Below are positions 9,538-20,655 of a stretch of 64,000 nt of DNA, in pieces; position 1 is the first letter of the stretch; each line of letters starts with the position of its first letter. Where the stretch lies: positions 101,478-165,477 of the forward strand of contig NZ_JAKZKT010000002.1 in assembly GCF_022808645.1 (NCBI RefSeq), given 5' to 3'. The translations under genes were made by a program, and so were the position numbers. This DNA is from Bacillus litorisediminis. Its GTDB lineage: Bacteria > Bacillota > Bacilli > Bacillales > JC228. The notes below the pieces were generated by a model. The model made no database searches and had not been told where the DNA came from. It saw only the letters and a list, made by a program, of their open reading frames with translations.

Positions 9538-10403
9538 TGGCTACCTTCAAAGATTTTCGCAATAATGTCAAACCAAACTGGTGTCCCGGCTGCGGTGATT
9601 TCTCTGTACAAGCGGCGATTCAGCGGGCAGCGGCCAATCTAGGACTTGAGCCTGAGGATATGGCGTTAGTATCTGGAATCGGCTGTTCCGGCCGGATCTC
9701 AGGTTATGTGTACACGTATGGGTTTCACGGGATTCATGGCCGCTGTCTCCCAATTGCCCAAGGCTTAAAAATGGCCAATCGAGATCTTACCGTCATTGCA
9801 TCAGGCGGTGATGGAGATGGTTTTGCTATCGGAATGGGGCATACCATTCACGCCATCAGAAGAAACATCGATATTACCTATATCGTCATGGATAACCAGG
9901 TCTATGGACTGACCAAAGGACAAACGTCTCCGCGCTCTGCTTCTGGGTTTAAAACAAAATCGACACCGGAGGGAGCGATTGAACCGGCACTATCGCCAAT
10001 GGAAATGGCGCTGACAGCAGGAGCCACCTTTGTCGCGCAAGGTTTTTCCACAGATCTGAAAGAGTTAACCGCTTTAATTGAAGCGGGGATTCAGCACAAA
10101 GGCTTCTCGCTGATTAATGTATTTAGCCCATGTGTCACCTATAACAAAATCAACACCTATGACTGGTATAAAGAAAATCTCACAAAACTCGAGAGCATTG
10201 AAGACTATGATCCTTCTAACCGCGAGCAAGCGATGCAAATTTTAATGAAATATAATGGATTAGTAACCGGACTAATCTATCAAAACAAAGAGCAAAAATC
10301 CTATCAGGACTTAGTCCCAGGCTATAAAGAAACACCATTGGTAAAAGAGGATTTGCATCTGTCAGAAGAAATGTTCCAGGAACTTGTAAAAGAATTTATG
10401 TAA
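9537..10403 (+). CDS. korB: 2-oxoacid:ferredoxin oxidoreductase, beta subunit
   Basis: The 288-residue beta subunit binds thiamine diphosphate and an iron-sulfur cluster. The sequence shows WCPGCGDF near residue 15 and GIGCSGR near 48, which supply cluster cysteines. The thiamine diphosphate motif begins GDGDGFAIG near residue 85 and ends in MDNQVYGLTKGQTSP. It has no separate ferredoxin-type domain, in line with two-subunit enzymes. The start codon overlaps the korA stop, so the two are made in equal amounts from one transcript. A strong terminator follows. Confidence 0.9.
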   Translation: MATFKDFRNNVKPNWCPGCGDFSVQAAIQRAAANLGLEPEDMALVSGIGCSGRISGYVYTYGFHGIHGRCLPIAQGLKMANRDLTVIASGGDGDGFAIGMGHTIHAIRRNIDITYIVMDNQVYGLTKGQTSPRSASGFKTKSTPEGAIEPALSPMEMALTAGATFVAQGFSTDLKELTALIEAGIQHKGFSLINVFSPCVTYNKINTYDWYKENLTKLESIEDYDPSNREQAMQILMKYNGLVTGLIYQNKEQKSYQDLVPGYKETPLVKEDLHLSEEMFQELVKEFM

Positions 10404-10405
10404 AC

Positions 10406-10447
10406 CAAAAAGCTTTAGATGGCCATAAGCCTTCTAAAGCTTTTTGA
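10406..10447 (+). terminator. Intrinsic terminator of korAB
   Basis: AAAAAGCTTTAGA pairs with TCTAAAGCTTTTT across a 13-nt loop and ends in a T-run. Confidence 0.9.
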
Positions 10448-10508
10448 TTGTTATGTGCAATTTACTAAGCTGATAAAGACAATCAGTTCCCACAGTAGCA
10501 GCTCAGCC

Positions 10509-10795
10509 GTTGTCTATTGGTCAAAATCGCGTTCTATCAGTCAAACACACGTTCTATCAGTCAAAATTTGTTTCTATGGGTCAAAATCCTGGTTCTATCA
10601 GTCAAATCGGGATATCTATCAGTCAAAAATGCAATGTTATCGGTCAAATCGTCTGTTCTATCAGTCAAAATCAGCTTTTATCGGTCAAAATTGAATTCTA
10701 TCGGTCAAAATACGGTACTATCGGTTAACATCGTATTCTGCGAGTCAATACCCCGCCTTGATTGGTCAAAACCTTATGCAATCGGACGACAACCC
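10509..10795. repeat. Intergenic periodic array B (CTATCGGTCAAAAT family)
   Basis: About 13 tandem units of 19-23 bp share the core CTATCRGTCAAA with a partly variable remainder. The last units are degenerate. The core is the reverse complement of the TTGACCGATAG core of array D at 35514-35880. The array fills the spacer between the korAB terminator and the miaB promoter. Open frames across it are artefacts of the repeat and show no ribosome site. Confidence 0.85.
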
Positions 10796-10860
10796 AATCC
10801 TATCGACTATATCAATCTTTTTGATTCACCAACTTGCCATTTATCCCGTAGTCTCCCCTA

Positions 10861-10889
10861 TTGTTTAAGCCCCCAAAAACCTTTATACT
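10861..10889 (+). promoter_or_regulatory. SigA-type promoter of miaB
   Basis: TTGTTT (10861-10866), a 17-bp spacer and TATACT (10884-10889) lie about 55 bp before the miaB start. Confidence 0.6.
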
Positions 10890-10944
10890 AAAGTAATGTG
10901 TAGAAATAGGTTTTTGATTACTCATGAAGAAAGGAGTCATCATC

Positions 10945-12489
10945 ATGAATGAGAAGCAAAGAGTTGAAGGACAACAAGTAGCTACTGTAAAGCCTCAGGA
11001 CAAAAAATCCGAGAAGGATTACAGTAAGTATTTTCAATCTGTATATATTCCGCCAAGTTTAAAGGATGCCAAACGAAGAGGGAAGGAAGAAGTCAAGTAT
11101 CACAAAGACTTCAAGATTCCAGAAGAATTCCGCGGTATGGGAAATGGCAAGAAATTTTATATTAGAACGTATGGCTGCCAAATGAACGAGCATGATACAG
11201 AAGTCATGGCAGGAATCTTTATGGCACTGGGCTATGAAGCAACCGATACTGTAGAAGATTCTGATGTGATTCTTTTAAATACCTGTGCCATTCGCGAAAA
11301 CGCGGAAAACAAGGTGTTTGGAGAACTCGGGCATTTAAAGGCGCTTAAGACAGAAAAGCCAGACCTGTTAATTGGGGTTTGCGGCTGCATGTCACAAGAA
11401 GAGTCTGTGGTTAATAAAATTTTACAATCCTATCAGCATGTGGATATGATTTTTGGTACCCATAATATTCACCGTCTTCCTCATATTTTAAAGGAAGCGT
11501 ATATGCAAAAAGCAATGGTGGTTGAGGTTTGGTCAAAAGAGGGAGATGTCATTGAAAATCTTCCTAAAGTCAGAAAAGGCCAAATTAAAGGCTGGGTTAA
11601 TATTATGTACGGCTGCGATAAGTTCTGCACGTATTGTATTGTACCGTATACGCGCGGTAAAGAAAGAAGCCGCCGTCCAGAGGATATTATCCAAGAGGTT
11701 CGCCATTTAGCAGCTCAAGGCTATAAAGAAATCACGCTTCTTGGTCAAAACGTCAATGCGTACGGCAAAGATTTTGAGGATATGAAATACGGTCTTGGCG
11801 ATCTAATGGATGAGCTGCGTTCCATTGATATTCCGCGTATTCGTTTTACAACCAGCCACCCGCGTGATTTTGATGATCATTTAATCGAAGTATTAGCGAA
11901 AAAAGGAAATCTGGTTGAGCATATTCATCTTCCAGTTCAATCTGGATCCAGTGATGTCCTTAAAATTATGGCAAGAAAATATACACGTGAGCAATACCTG
12001 GAATTAGTCGCTAAAATTAAAAAAGCCATTCCAGATGTTGCACTCACAACTGATATTATTGTCGGTTTCCCAAATGAAACGGATGAACAGTTTGAAGAAA
12101 CACTTTCCCTATATAAAGAGGTAGGCTTCGAATCTGCTTATACTTTTATCTACTCACCACGTGAAGGTACACCAGCTGCGAAAATGAAGGACAATGTTCC
12201 GATGGAAGTGAAAAAAGAACGTCTGCAGCGCTTAAATGCATTAGTTAATGAACTTTCTGCTGAGGCTATGAAAAAGTATGAAGGGCAAATCGTTGAAGTG
12301 TTAGTTGAAGGGGAAAGCAAAAATAACCCTGATGTCCTAGCCGGATATACACGCAAAAATAAGTTGGTTAATTTCAAAGGACCGAAGTCAGCGATTGGTC
12401 AACTGGTTAAAGTTCGCATCAAAGAAGCGAAAACATGGACACTTGATGGTGAAATGGTCGAAAGTATGGAAGCAGTTGAGGTGAAGTAA
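10945..12489 (+). CDS. miaB: MiaB, tRNA-2-methylthio-N6-dimethylallyladenosine synthase
   Basis: MiaB is a radical-SAM enzyme that adds the methylthio group to i6A37 of tRNAs reading UNN codons, acting after MiaA (20656-21606). From the ATG at 10945 it has 514 residues. A UPF0004 domain binds the auxiliary cluster ([31 protein letters not shown]). The radical-SAM CX3CX2C site is CDKFCTYC in the middle, and a TRAM domain ends the protein. AAGGAG lies 8 nt before this ATG; the upstream in-frame ATG at 10924 has no ribosome site. ricA follows after 1 bp, so they form an operon. Confidence 0.95.
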   Translation: MNEKQRVEGQQVATVKPQDKKSEKDYSKYFQSVYIPPSLKDAKRRGKEEVKYHKDFKIPEEFRGMGNGKKFYIRTYGCQMNEHDTEVMAGIFMALGYEATDTVEDSDVILLNTCAIRENAENKVFGELGHLKALKTEKPDLLIGVCGCMSQEESVVNKILQSYQHVDMIFGTHNIHRLPHILKEAYMQKAMVVEVWSKEGDVIENLPKVRKGQIKGWVNIMYGCDKFCTYCIVPYTRGKERSRRPEDIIQEVRHLAAQGYKEITLLGQNVNAYGKDFEDMKYGLGDLMDELRSIDIPRIRFTTSHPRDFDDHLIEVLAKKGNLVEHIHLPVQSGSSDVLKIMARKYTREQYLELVAKIKKAIPDVALTTDIIVGFPNETDEQFEETLSLYKEVGFESAYTFIYSPREGTPAAKMKDNVPMEVKKERLQRLNALVNELSAEAMKKYEGQIVEVLVEGESKNNPDVLAGYTRKNKLVNFKGPKSAIGQLVKVRIKEAKTWTLDGEMVESMEAVEVK

Positions 12490-12490
12490 A

Positions 12491-12904
12491 GTGGCGAAAT
12501 ATACAAAAGATGATATTATAGCTCGTGCCAGAGAATTGGCCGATATGATTTCCGAAACTGAAGAAGTGGATTTCTTCAAGCGTGCTGAAGCTCAAATTAA
12601 CGAAAACCAAAAGGTGCGTGAAATGATTGCTAGTATTAAAAGCCTGCAAAAGCAAGCTGTTAATTTTCAGCACTTTGGCAAAGAAAAGGCCTTACAAATG
12701 GTAGAAGAAAAAATCGAAAAGCTCGAAAAAGAAATAGACGAAATTCCAATTGTTCAGGAATTTAAGAATTCACAAGTAGAAGTAAATGAGCTGCTTCAGG
12801 TCGTAGCTCATACCATTTCTAACAGAGTCACCAATAAAATCATTGAATCCACAGGCGGCGACCTCCTCAGAGGTGAAACCGGATCCGCCGTCAAACATTC
12901 ATAA
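12491..12904 (+). CDS. ricA: RicA (YmcA), Y-complex subunit
   Basis: This 137-residue alpha-helical protein matches RicA/YmcA of the YlbF-YmcA-YaaT complex. In B. subtilis the complex directs RNase Y processing and promotes competence, sporulation and biofilm formation. The start is GTG at 12491, only 1 bp after the miaB stop, with the ribosome site (GAGGTGAAG) inside the end of miaB. The order miaB-ymcA-cotE is conserved, but here an IS200-type element has entered just after the ricA terminator. Confidence 0.92.
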   Translation: MAKYTKDDIIARARELADMISETEEVDFFKRAEAQINENQKVREMIASIKSLQKQAVNFQHFGKEKALQMVEEKIEKLEKEIDEIPIVQEFKNSQVEVNELLQVVAHTISNRVTNKIIESTGGDLLRGETGSAVKHS

Positions 12905-12910
12905 TCAAAC

Positions 12911-12947
12911 CGAACCGTCCCGAAACAGAGGGACGGTTCTCTTGTTT
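12911..12947 (+). terminator. Intrinsic terminator of miaB-ricA
   Basis: GAACCGTCCC pairs with GGGACGGTTC and is followed by CTTGTTTT. The same 10-mer recurs in an inverted repeat at 60916-60967. Confidence 0.85.
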
Positions 12948-12957
12948 TGTATAAATG

Positions 12958-13692
12958 AAAACCATACGCTAGGCGTATGGTTCCGGAAAGCTTATAGCGA
13001 TGTATTAAAAAAAGCCCACTCCTGGTGTTACAATAAATTTCGGTTCGCCAACCAAATTTATGTAACAAGGAGGGACCCTTATGTCATCTGACATAAACAG
13101 TTTAGCACATACTAAATGGAATTGTAAGTATCACATAGTCTTTGCACCAAAATATAGAAGACAAATCATATACGGAAAGATAAAACAAGATATTGGACAG
13201 ATTCTAAGACAGTTATGTGAAAGAAAAGGTGTAGAAATTATTGAAGCAACAGCATGTAAAGATCATATCCATATGCTGGTGAGTATCCCGCCAAAAATAA
13301 GTGTTTCATCATTCGTGGGGTATTTAAAAGGTAAAAGTAGCTTAATGATATTTGATAGACATGCACATTTAAAATATCGGTATGGCAACAGAAAATTTTG
13401 GTGTAGAGGTTTCTATGTAGATACAGTAGGGAGAAATAAGAAAGTAATTGAAGAGTACATTCGAAATCAAATACAAGATGATATAGTCGCAGACCAATTG
13501 AGTATGGAAGAATTTATAGATCCGTTTACAGGGGAAGAAACAAAAAGAAAAAACAAAAAGAGATAGGAGAAACCCTTTTAGGGTTGGCCGAAAAAGTAGT
13601 GCGGTTGGCGAACTATTCAGAGCCCCTTGAGGGGCTGGCCAGTAACAAAGGCTTTCAGCCGCAGAACAAACCACCCGTTTCACGGGTGGTTA
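12958..13692 (+). mobile_element. IS200/IS605-family insertion sequence, tnpA only
   Basis: The element has one Y1 transposase gene and subterminal hairpins as in IS200. The left end has a perfect 10-bp stem (AACCATACGC / GCGTATGGTT, 12960-12982). The right end has AACCACCCGT / ACGGGTGGTT (13669-13691). A further imperfect hairpin at 13028-13066 lies just before tnpA, where IS200 elements carry translation-limiting structure. No terminal inverted repeats or target duplication are expected for this family, so exact ends are approximate. No tnpB is present. Confidence 0.85.
13081..13566 (+). CDS. tnpA: IS200/IS605-family Y1 transposase TnpA
   Basis: The 161-residue HUH transposase contains the metal-binding HUH motif DHIHMLV near residues 60-66 and a candidate nucleophile tyrosine in EEYIRNQ near residue 125. 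It moves single-stranded DNA by recognising hairpins at the element ends. The N-terminal segment TKWNCKYHIVFAPKYRR is characteristic of the IS200 group. The frame is intact, so the element may be active. AAGGAGGGACCCTT precedes the ATG at 13081. Confidence 0.93.
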   Translation: MSSDINSLAHTKWNCKYHIVFAPKYRRQIIYGKIKQDIGQILRQLCERKGVEIIEATACKDHIHMLVSIPPKISVSSFVGYLKGKSSLMIFDRHAHLKYRYGNRKFWCRGFYVDTVGRNKKVIEEYIRNQIQDDIVADQLSMEEFIDPFTGEETKRKNKKR

Positions 13693-13925
13693 TGATTTCA
13701 TTTTGACCAAAACAAAAACCTTCTAAAGTCGCAGATCTTCTGATTTTTTATCGTCACAATTTTTTCTAGGCACATTCTCAGATCATACCTGCATAGTATG
13801 TAATAGTGGTTCTTAGCCTATTCGTTTAATCTAAAGTTTCCTTTTATTCAACGAAGAAATATTCGCACACTAGTCTAATGACCCGCATAGGATGAAATGA
13901 AAAGACTAGAGGAGGTATCGCTCGC

Positions 13926-14468
13926 ATGGCAGAATACAGAGAGATTATAACGAAGGCTGTCGTTGCTAAAGGACGCAAGTTTACCCAGTCCAATCATACG
14001 GTTAGCCCAGCTAAAAATCCGTCGAGCATTCTAGGTGCCTGGATCATAAACCATACGTATTCAGCAAAGAAATCTGGCAATGCGGTAGAGGTTAGCGGAC
14101 ATTATGATATTAACTGTTGGTATTCCCATTCTGATAATACAAAAACGGAAGTATGTTCTGCAAAAGTACCGTACACGGATGTCATAAAGCTTAAGTATCG
14201 GGATCCAGACGTCTTAGGAGAAGAACAAGTAATTGCCCGTGTTCTTCAACAGCCAAATTGCGTAGAAGCAGTTGTTTCGCCAAATGGCAATAAGATTATC
14301 GTTAATGCCGAAAGAGAATTCCTTGTAGAAGTAGTGGGTGAAACCAAAATCGCTGTTGCCATTAATCCGGACGGCGTAGAGGACGACCACGACTGGGAAC
14401 TTGATGTTGACGATGAAGAATTTGAAGAATTGAACCCTGACTTTTTGGTTGGAACTGAAGAAGAATAA
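13926..14468 (+). CDS. cotE: CotE, outer spore coat morphogenetic protein
   Basis: CotE directs assembly of the outer coat around the forespore. The 180-residue product begins [20 protein letters not shown] and ends in the acidic tail typical of the family ([19 protein letters not shown]). B. subtilis CotE has 181 residues. AGAGGAGG precedes the ATG at 13926. The insertion sequence upstream leaves about 230 bp for the promoter region; sporulation sigma-factor sites are expected there but were not identified with certainty. A terminator follows directly. Confidence 0.95.
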   Translation: MAEYREIITKAVVAKGRKFTQSNHTVSPAKNPSSILGAWIINHTYSAKKSGNAVEVSGHYDINCWYSHSDNTKTEVCSAKVPYTDVIKLKYRDPDVLGEEQVIARVLQQPNCVEAVVSPNGNKIIVNAEREFLVEVVGETKIAVAINPDGVEDDHDWELDVDDEEFEELNPDFLVGTEEE

Positions 14469-14470
14469 CA

Positions 14471-14502
14471 CACTAGGAAGAGATTACTTCCTAGTTTTTT
14501 TT
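14471..14502 (+). terminator. Intrinsic terminator of cotE
   Basis: ACTAGGAAG / CTTCCTAGT with a 6-nt loop is followed by nine T. Confidence 0.9.
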
Positions 14503-14630
14503 TGTAAGTGCAACTGCCCCTCTGTCTTTGCCTCAATGTTAGCTGGCCGGCTAGTTTTATTAATAACATTTTTGTAACATAAAGGTCTCTCATACGTCTT
14601 ATTTTTTGAATAAGGGATGGGGGATTTTTC

Positions 14631-15827
14631 ATGAAATTAATTACAAAGGTAATAGTGTGGGTACTGCTATTGGGGTTATCAGCCTGTTCAATACAGGGAA
14701 TGGATAATCAGCCTCACACGGATAACCGTATCATAGAACCACCTAAAAATAATGCAATTCCAAAGTGGCCAGAGGATCCGCTGCCTCCAATACCTGACAA
14801 TCAAGAAGATGGCCAAAATGAAATGGGAAATGATGCATCCAAGCCGCCTGCAAAAAATAACGAACCAGTCAAATTGGTAGATTACGAGGGTCCGGTTGAA
14901 CATATCTTTTTCCACCCGCTCATTGTCTATCCTGAACTGGCTTTTGACGGAGATGCAATGGCTCAAGGATATAATGATTATTTTGTAACCGTCAATGAAT
15001 TTAAGAGAGTACTGAATGAACTTTATAAAAATAACTATATATTAATAGACATTAACGAACTGTTTCAAATAAATGGGGATCAATCTATTACACGGAGAGA
15101 ACTGAAACTGCCTGAGGGGAAAAAACCATTAATTCTCTCAATTGATGATATGAATTATTACGATTATATGAGGGAAAATGGGAATGTTTATAAACTGGTG
15201 CTTAATGAAAATGGAACAATTGCTTCCTATGCGAAAAGTCCGCAAGGCGAAGATTTGATTTCATATGATCACGCGATTGTTCCGATCCTAGACCAGTTTG
15301 TGCAAAGCCACCCTGATTTCTCGTTTAGAGGAGCAAAAGGGTTAATTGCCTTAACAGGATATGAAGGAGTGTTAGGGTACCGAACGAATCAGGTTAATAG
15401 CCCGGCTTACCATCAGGAAAAAGCAGATGCATTAAAAGTGATCAGACGTTTAAAAGAAACCGGTTGGACATTCGCCTCCCATGGCTGGGGGCATTTAGAT
15501 GCAAATAAAGTAGATTACAACCGGTTCGTCCAGGATACAGAAAGATGGAAGCAAGAGGTTGAATCTCTAGTTGGTCCAACAAATGTTTATATTTACCCAT
15601 ACGGAAGCAGACCAGATACAGGCGGGGATAAATTTAACTATCTGTTTGAGTCCGGATTTAAGATCTTATGTTCAGTTGGACCTTCTCCTTATCTGCAATC
15701 CTATGAAACTAAAGGCTTTATGATGGACCGGCGCCACATTGACGGAATTGCCCTTCAAACCCAGCAAGAACGATTACGCCCGCTTATGGATGCGGAAAAA
15801 GTTTTGGAGGCAGAAGTGAGGCCATAA
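14631..15827 (+). CDS. Polysaccharide-deacetylase-type lipoprotein
   Basis: The 398-residue protein starts with a lipoprotein signal peptide (lipobox LSAC, Cys at about residue 19) and a Pro/Asn-rich linker. The rest resembles NodB-fold carbohydrate esterases: an Asp pair in LSIDDMNYYDY near residue 180, a His motif in FASHGWGHLDA near 284, and YPYGSRPD near 320. It is expected to be anchored outside the membrane and to act on cell-envelope or exopolysaccharide acetyl groups, but catalysis is inferred from the fold motifs only. It lies alone between cotE and mutS with its own terminator. Confidence 0.8.
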   Translation: MKLITKVIVWVLLLGLSACSIQGMDNQPHTDNRIIEPPKNNAIPKWPEDPLPPIPDNQEDGQNEMGNDASKPPAKNNEPVKLVDYEGPVEHIFFHPLIVYPELAFDGDAMAQGYNDYFVTVNEFKRVLNELYKNNYILIDINELFQINGDQSITRRELKLPEGKKPLILSIDDMNYYDYMRENGNVYKLVLNENGTIASYAKSPQGEDLISYDHAIVPILDQFVQSHPDFSFRGAKGLIALTGYEGVLGYRTNQVNSPAYHQEKADALKVIRRLKETGWTFASHGWGHLDANKVDYNRFVQDTERWKQEVESLVGPTNVYIYPYGSRPDTGGDKFNYLFESGFKILCSVGPSPYLQSYETKGFMMDRRHIDGIALQTQQERLRPLMDAEKVLEAEVRP

Positions 15828-15890
15828 TTGCCATTTAACACCCAAAAACGGTATAAATCAAAACTAGAAAATAATAAATACTTTTTCCAG

Positions 15891-15918
15891 ACTTGCCAAC
15901 CGGCAAGTTTTCTTTTTC
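15891..15918 (+). terminator. Intrinsic terminator after the deacetylase-like gene
   Basis: ACTTGCC / GGCAAGT with an AACC loop is followed by a T-rich run. Confidence 0.8.
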
Positions 15919-16019
15919 GTTGCAGCTATTCTGTTTCTAAACCGTGATTGCATCCCAATCTCTATGATATAATGGGGTAATGTAAAAGATTGATAGAGAA
16001 GAAAGGTTTTGTGATATAG

Positions 16020-18596
16020 ATGGCTTCTTACACGCCGATGATTTTGCAGTATTTAGAGATTAAAAAAGATTATCAGGATGCATTTCTTTTTTTTCGCCTC
16101 GGAGATTTTTATGAAATGTTTTTTGAGGACGCCATTAAAGCTTCCAGAGAATTAGAAATCACCTTAACATCGCGCGATGGCGGTTCGGAAGAACGAATTC
16201 CGATGTGCGGAGTTCCTTATCATTCAGCGGCATCATACATAGAACAGCTTATAAAAAAAGGATATAAAGTCGCAATATGTGAACAAGTCGAAGATCCGAA
16301 GCTGGCCAAAGGTGTTGTAAAACGTGAAGTCGTCCAGCTGATTACACCTGGAACCTTAATGGATAGCCACACGCTTCTCGACAAGGAAAACAACTATATT
16401 GCTTCCATCAATCAGACTGGTCATACGTTTGGGTTTGCATACAGTGATTTATCTACAGGAGAATTAAAAGTTACTTTATTGGAGCGGGTAGAAGATTGCT
16501 TTAATGAATGTGCCTTGCTTGGTATAAAAGAAATGGTAGTGGCTGATGAATTCGCTGGAAAATGGGCTACTGTTTTACAAGAACGTTATGGTGTGACCAT
16601 CTCGCTGCAAAACGAATTAGATGATGAAACTAAATTTGAATCCACGGTTTCGGCATTGACGCGTGCAGAAGAAAAAACGGCCGTAATCCGGTTATTAAGC
16701 TATTTGTATCGAACGCAAAAACGCAGCTTAGACCATATTCAAGAGGCACAACGCTATCAAACTGAGCATTACTTAAAAATGGACGAGTATTCAAAACGGA
16801 ATCTTGAGTTAACAGAGACGATCCGTGCAAAAGATAAAAAGGGCAGTTTGCTCTGGCTTTTGGATGAAACAATGACAGCAATGGGCGGACGTTTATTGAA
16901 ATCGTGGATTGACCGGCCGCTCACTAACTTAAACGAAATTCAAGAGAGAATGGAGTTTGTCCAGCTTTTAAAAGAAAAGTTCTTTGAACGCCAGGAGCTC
17001 CGCGAAAAATTGCAAAAGGTTTACGACCTCGAAAGACTGGCTGGCCGAATAGCTTTTGGAAATGTAAACGCCCGTGATTTTATCCAATTAAAGCATTCTT
17101 TAAAACAAATTCCTGAGATTCAATCTATTATTCTCGGGATTCTGTCATCACCGAATAAATGGGAGGCTTCCCTTGATGCTTGTGAAGAGGTTTATAATCT
17201 TCTAGAAAAAGCAATCCATGAAAACCCGCCAGTATCAGTGAAGGAAGGCGGATTGATTAAAGACGGCTATCATCCGAAACTTGATCAATACCGCGAAGCC
17301 AGCAGAAACGGAAAAAGCTGGATTGCTGAACTGGAACAGGAAGAGCGAAGAAAAACAGGGATTAAGTCATTAAAAGTAGGCTATAACCGTGTGTTCGGCT
17401 ACTATATTGAGGTAACAAAGGCAAACCTGCACCTGTTAAAAGAGGGACAATACGAGCGAAAACAAACCTTAACCAACGCAGAACGGTTTATTACACCTGA
17501 ATTAAAAGAAAAGGAAGCTTTGATTTTAGAAGCAGAAGAAAGAAGCGTTGAACTCGAATACGATATTTTTACAGCGATTCGCGAAGAAGTAAAAACGTAC
17601 ATTCCGCGCTTACAGACACTTGCGAAAGCAATCAGTGAAATTGATTGTCTGCAAAGCTTTGCGACAGTCAGTGAAGAACGCCATTATGTGAAGCCGACTT
17701 TTAGCCAGGACCGGAAGCTGATCATTCAAAACGGGCGTCACGCGGTTGTGGAAAAAGTGTTGGGAATGCAGGTTTACGTTCCAAATGACTGCTACATGAA
17801 CCAGGAAAGGGAGCTTTTATTAATTACTGGTCCAAACATGGCCGGAAAAAGTACATATATGAGACAGGTTGCGCTAACGGCAATTATGGCACAAATCGGC
17901 TGCTTTGTTCCGGCTGATGCTGCCGAACTGCCAATCTTTGACCAGATCTTTACGAGAATTGGAGCAGCAGATGATTTAGTCTCTGGCCAAAGTACCTTTA
18001 TGGTTGAAATGCTCGAAGCCAAAAATGCATTAACCAAAGCAACGGAAAACAGTCTGATATTATTTGATGAAATTGGTCGCGGCACTTCGACGTACGATGG
18101 AATGGCACTTGCTCAAGCCATGATTGAATACATTCATGATCACATTGGGGCCAAGACCCTATTCTCAACACACTATCATGAATTAACGGTTCTGGCTGAA
18201 AAACTGCCTAAATTGCAAAATATCCATGTCAGTGTTTCAGAAGAACGAGGGAATATTGTCTTTTTACATAAACTGAGAGAGGGAGCTGCTGATAAAAGCT
18301 ACGGAATTCATGTTGCACAGCTGGCTGAGCTTCCGAACGAAGTGATTACAAGGGCACGTGAAATTCTTGTCGCATTTGAAAATAAAGACGAAACCGTATC
18401 AGCTATTGTAAAAGAACCGAAAACGCATGAACCAGAAGAGACGCAATTATCCTTTTTTGATGTGACCGTTGGTGACGAGGAGCAGCAAAAACAAAAGCTA
18501 ATCCTGGAAAAGCTAGAGAAATTAGAGCTGATGCAAATGACACCGCTTGATGCGATGAACGCTTTATATGAACTGCAGAAAATGACAAAGGCTTGA
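16020..18596 (+). CDS. mutS: DNA mismatch repair protein MutS
   Basis: MutS recognises mispairs and recruits MutL. The 858-residue protein is the same length as B. subtilis MutS. The N-terminal mismatch-binding motif [10 protein letters not shown] is near residue 30, Walker [10 protein letters not shown] is near 604, and [12 protein letters not shown] is near 682. The C-terminal beta-clamp type segment (TQLSFF) is also visible. AGAAAGG precedes the ATG at 16020. mutL follows after 16-19 bp with a strong ribosome site, forming the conserved mutSL operon. Confidence 0.98.
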   Translation: MASYTPMILQYLEIKKDYQDAFLFFRLGDFYEMFFEDAIKASRELEITLTSRDGGSEERIPMCGVPYHSAASYIEQLIKKGYKVAICEQVEDPKLAKGVVKREVVQLITPGTLMDSHTLLDKENNYIASINQTGHTFGFAYSDLSTGELKVTLLERVEDCFNECALLGIKEMVVADEFAGKWATVLQERYGVTISLQNELDDETKFESTVSALTRAEEKTAVIRLLSYLYRTQKRSLDHIQEAQRYQTEHYLKMDEYSKRNLELTETIRAKDKKGSLLWLLDETMTAMGGRLLKSWIDRPLTNLNEIQERMEFVQLLKEKFFERQELREKLQKVYDLERLAGRIAFGNVNARDFIQLKHSLKQIPEIQSIILGILSSPNKWEASLDACEEVYNLLEKAIHENPPVSVKEGGLIKDGYHPKLDQYREASRNGKSWIAELEQEERRKTGIKSLKVGYNRVFGYYIEVTKANLHLLKEGQYERKQTLTNAERFITPELKEKEALILEAEERSVELEYDIFTAIREEVKTYIPRLQTLAKAISEIDCLQSFATVSEERHYVKPTFSQDRKLIIQNGRHAVVEKVLGMQVYVPNDCYMNQERELLLITGPNMAGKSTYMRQVALTAIMAQIGCFVPADAAELPIFDQIFTRIGAADDLVSGQSTFMVEMLEAKNALTKATENSLILFDEIGRGTSTYDGMALAQAMIEYIHDHIGAKTLFSTHYHELTVLAEKLPKLQNIHVSVSEERGNIVFLHKLREGAADKSYGIHVAQLAELPNEVITRAREILVAFENKDETVSAIVKEPKTHEPEETQLSFFDVTVGDEEQQKQKLILEKLEKLELMQMTPLDAMNALYELQKMTKA

Positions 18597-18615
18597 CCAT
18601 AAAGGAGGTCCTATG

Positions 18616-20517
18616 ATGGGAAAAATACACGAACTCGGAGACGCACTTTCCAATAAAATTGCAGCTGGTGAAGTGGTAGAACGGCCTGCTTCTGTGGTGA
18701 AGGAGCTTGTCGAGAACGCAGTAGATGCAGGGAGTACCGTCATAGACATCCTTGTCAAAGAGGCAGGACTTGAAGAAATCCGTATTATTGATAATGGTTC
18801 CGGGATTGAACATGAGGACGTTTTAACTGCGTTTAAACGTCATGCGACCAGTAAAATTCATAACGAAGACGACTTGTTCCGCGTCCGGACCCTTGGGTTT
18901 AGAGGCGAGGCACTTCCAAGTATCGCTTCTGTATCTAAAGTTACCCTTCAAACCTGCTCGGAAATTGAAACTGAAGGGACAGAAGTGGTGTTAGAAGGAG
19001 GAAAAGTGGTCTCCTTTGAAAGAGCCAGAGCAAGAAAGGGAACCGATCTATCGGTGCAGGAGTTATTTTATAACACTCCTGCCCGCCTTAAATATATGAA
19101 AACCTTACATACAGAGCTGGGTCATATTACAGATGTAGTCAGCCGCCTTGCTCTATGTAATCCAACTATTTCATTCCGTTTAGTACATAATGATAAAAAA
19201 GTACTGCAGACAAGCGGAAATGGGGATCCGCTGCAGGTGTTAGCTTCGATTTACGGAGTCGGAATTGCGAAAAATATGGTTCAATTTCAGGCATCCTCTT
19301 TAGACTTTGAAGTAAAGGGATACATGGCAAAACCTGAAATCACAAGAGCTTCGCGACACTATATGACCATTATCGTGAATGGACGTGTTATCCGAAATCA
19401 TGCGATCCAAAAAGCAATCTTAGACGGATTCCACACGTTTTTACCGGTCGGACGTTTTCCAATCTGTCTCTTAGATATAAAAATGGATCCAATATTAGTC
19501 GATGTCAATGTCCACCCTTCGAAACTTGAGGTCCGCTTCAGCAAAGAACGAGAACTAATGGAACAAATAACGGCTGCAATCCGAGGTCAATGGAGAAAAG
19601 AAACATTGATTCCTTCCGCCGCTTCTGTGATGGAAAAACGGGAACAGAAATCCGTTCAAACAACGATTGATTTGGATATAGGTATGGAGGAAGAGAAGAG
19701 GAATGCAAAACAAGGCATTTACTCTGCCATTCATACTTCAGTGGATGCTGGCGGACGCAGCAAAGAAGAGCCTGGTAAGGGATCGATTCATCCAGTTGTG
19801 GATGAGACTGATGTTCAACCGGATTTTGTTAAAGAAGCAGAGAGAACATTGGATACCTCAACAGAGGAACCGACTAAATGGAGAAATGAGAAGGAAGAGG
19901 AGCTCCCTGCCTCAAATCTGGAAGTTCGAAGTCCTAGAATTCCGCCGCTTTATTATGTCGGACAGGCTCATGGAACTTATATTATTGCTCAGAATGACGA
20001 GGGACTTTATTTAATTGATCAGCATGCGGCACAAGAGCGGCTGAAATACGAATTTTATAGAGTCAAAGTCCAAGAGGTTGCAAACGACGTTCAAGATCTC
20101 CTGATCCCCTTAACTCTGGAATACGCTCCTGATGACTTCATCAAAATTAAAGAAAACCAAAACAAATTAGAAGCTGTCGGGGTGTTTCTAGAGGAGTTTG
20201 GCATGAACAGTTTCATTGTTCGCTCTCACCCTACCTGGTTTCCAAAGGGAGAAGAAAAAGAAACGATTGAGGAAATGATTGAACAACTATTAAATATGAA
20301 TAAAATCAGCATCGAAAAAATCCGGGAGGAAGCGGCCATTCTCATGAGCTGCAAAGGCTCAATCAAAGCAAATCGCTACTTAAGGCAGGAAGAAATTGAA
20401 ACCTTGCTTCATGATTTACGTTATGCCAGTGATCCGTTTACTTGCCCGCATGGAAGACCGATCATCGTTAAATTTACAACCTATGAATTGGAAAAAATGT
20501 TTAAGCGGGTGATGTAA
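18616..20517 (+). CDS. mutL: DNA mismatch repair endonuclease MutL
   Basis: MutL is the ATP-dependent nicking partner of MutS. The 633-residue protein has the GHKL ATPase motifs ([12 protein letters not shown] near residue 12, DNGSGI near 59, TLGFRGEAL near 95). A non-conserved linker spans about 340-440. The C-terminal dimerisation/endonuclease domain carries [12 protein letters not shown] near 467, SCKGSIKA and CPHGRP, the metal-site motifs of MutL proteins with intrinsic nuclease activity. Two adjacent ATGs exist (18613 and 18616); the second is 7 nt from AAAGGAGG. Confidence 0.97.
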   Translation: MGKIHELGDALSNKIAAGEVVERPASVVKELVENAVDAGSTVIDILVKEAGLEEIRIIDNGSGIEHEDVLTAFKRHATSKIHNEDDLFRVRTLGFRGEALPSIASVSKVTLQTCSEIETEGTEVVLEGGKVVSFERARARKGTDLSVQELFYNTPARLKYMKTLHTELGHITDVVSRLALCNPTISFRLVHNDKKVLQTSGNGDPLQVLASIYGVGIAKNMVQFQASSLDFEVKGYMAKPEITRASRHYMTIIVNGRVIRNHAIQKAILDGFHTFLPVGRFPICLLDIKMDPILVDVNVHPSKLEVRFSKERELMEQITAAIRGQWRKETLIPSAASVMEKREQKSVQTTIDLDIGMEEEKRNAKQGIYSAIHTSVDAGGRSKEEPGKGSIHPVVDETDVQPDFVKEAERTLDTSTEEPTKWRNEKEEELPASNLEVRSPRIPPLYYVGQAHGTYIIAQNDEGLYLIDQHAAQERLKYEFYRVKVQEVANDVQDLLIPLTLEYAPDDFIKIKENQNKLEAVGVFLEEFGMNSFIVRSHPTWFPKGEEKETIEEMIEQLLNMNKISIEKIREEAAILMSCKGSIKANRYLRQEEIETLLHDLRYASDPFTCPHGRPIIVKFTTYELEKMFKRVM

Positions 20518-20655
20518 GGGGTATTTTGATTGAGTTGAAAGAAATATCGAATCAATTAAAATTGGTTCATTCGACAAAATGTTTAAAAATACCTCTTACC
20601 GTCTATAATAAGAGGATGTTTGAGTCAGTAGACTCAGGTGAAAGGAACAAGTGAC

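Noticed and set aside
10509..10795. CRISPR array candidate
   Set aside because: Units are about 20 bp with a 12-bp core and only 8-9 variable bases; CRISPR repeats and spacers are longer and no cas genes are nearby.
10419..10891. Three overlapping open frames across array B
   Set aside because: They are produced by the repeat in all three frames and start inside the korAB terminator or the repeats.
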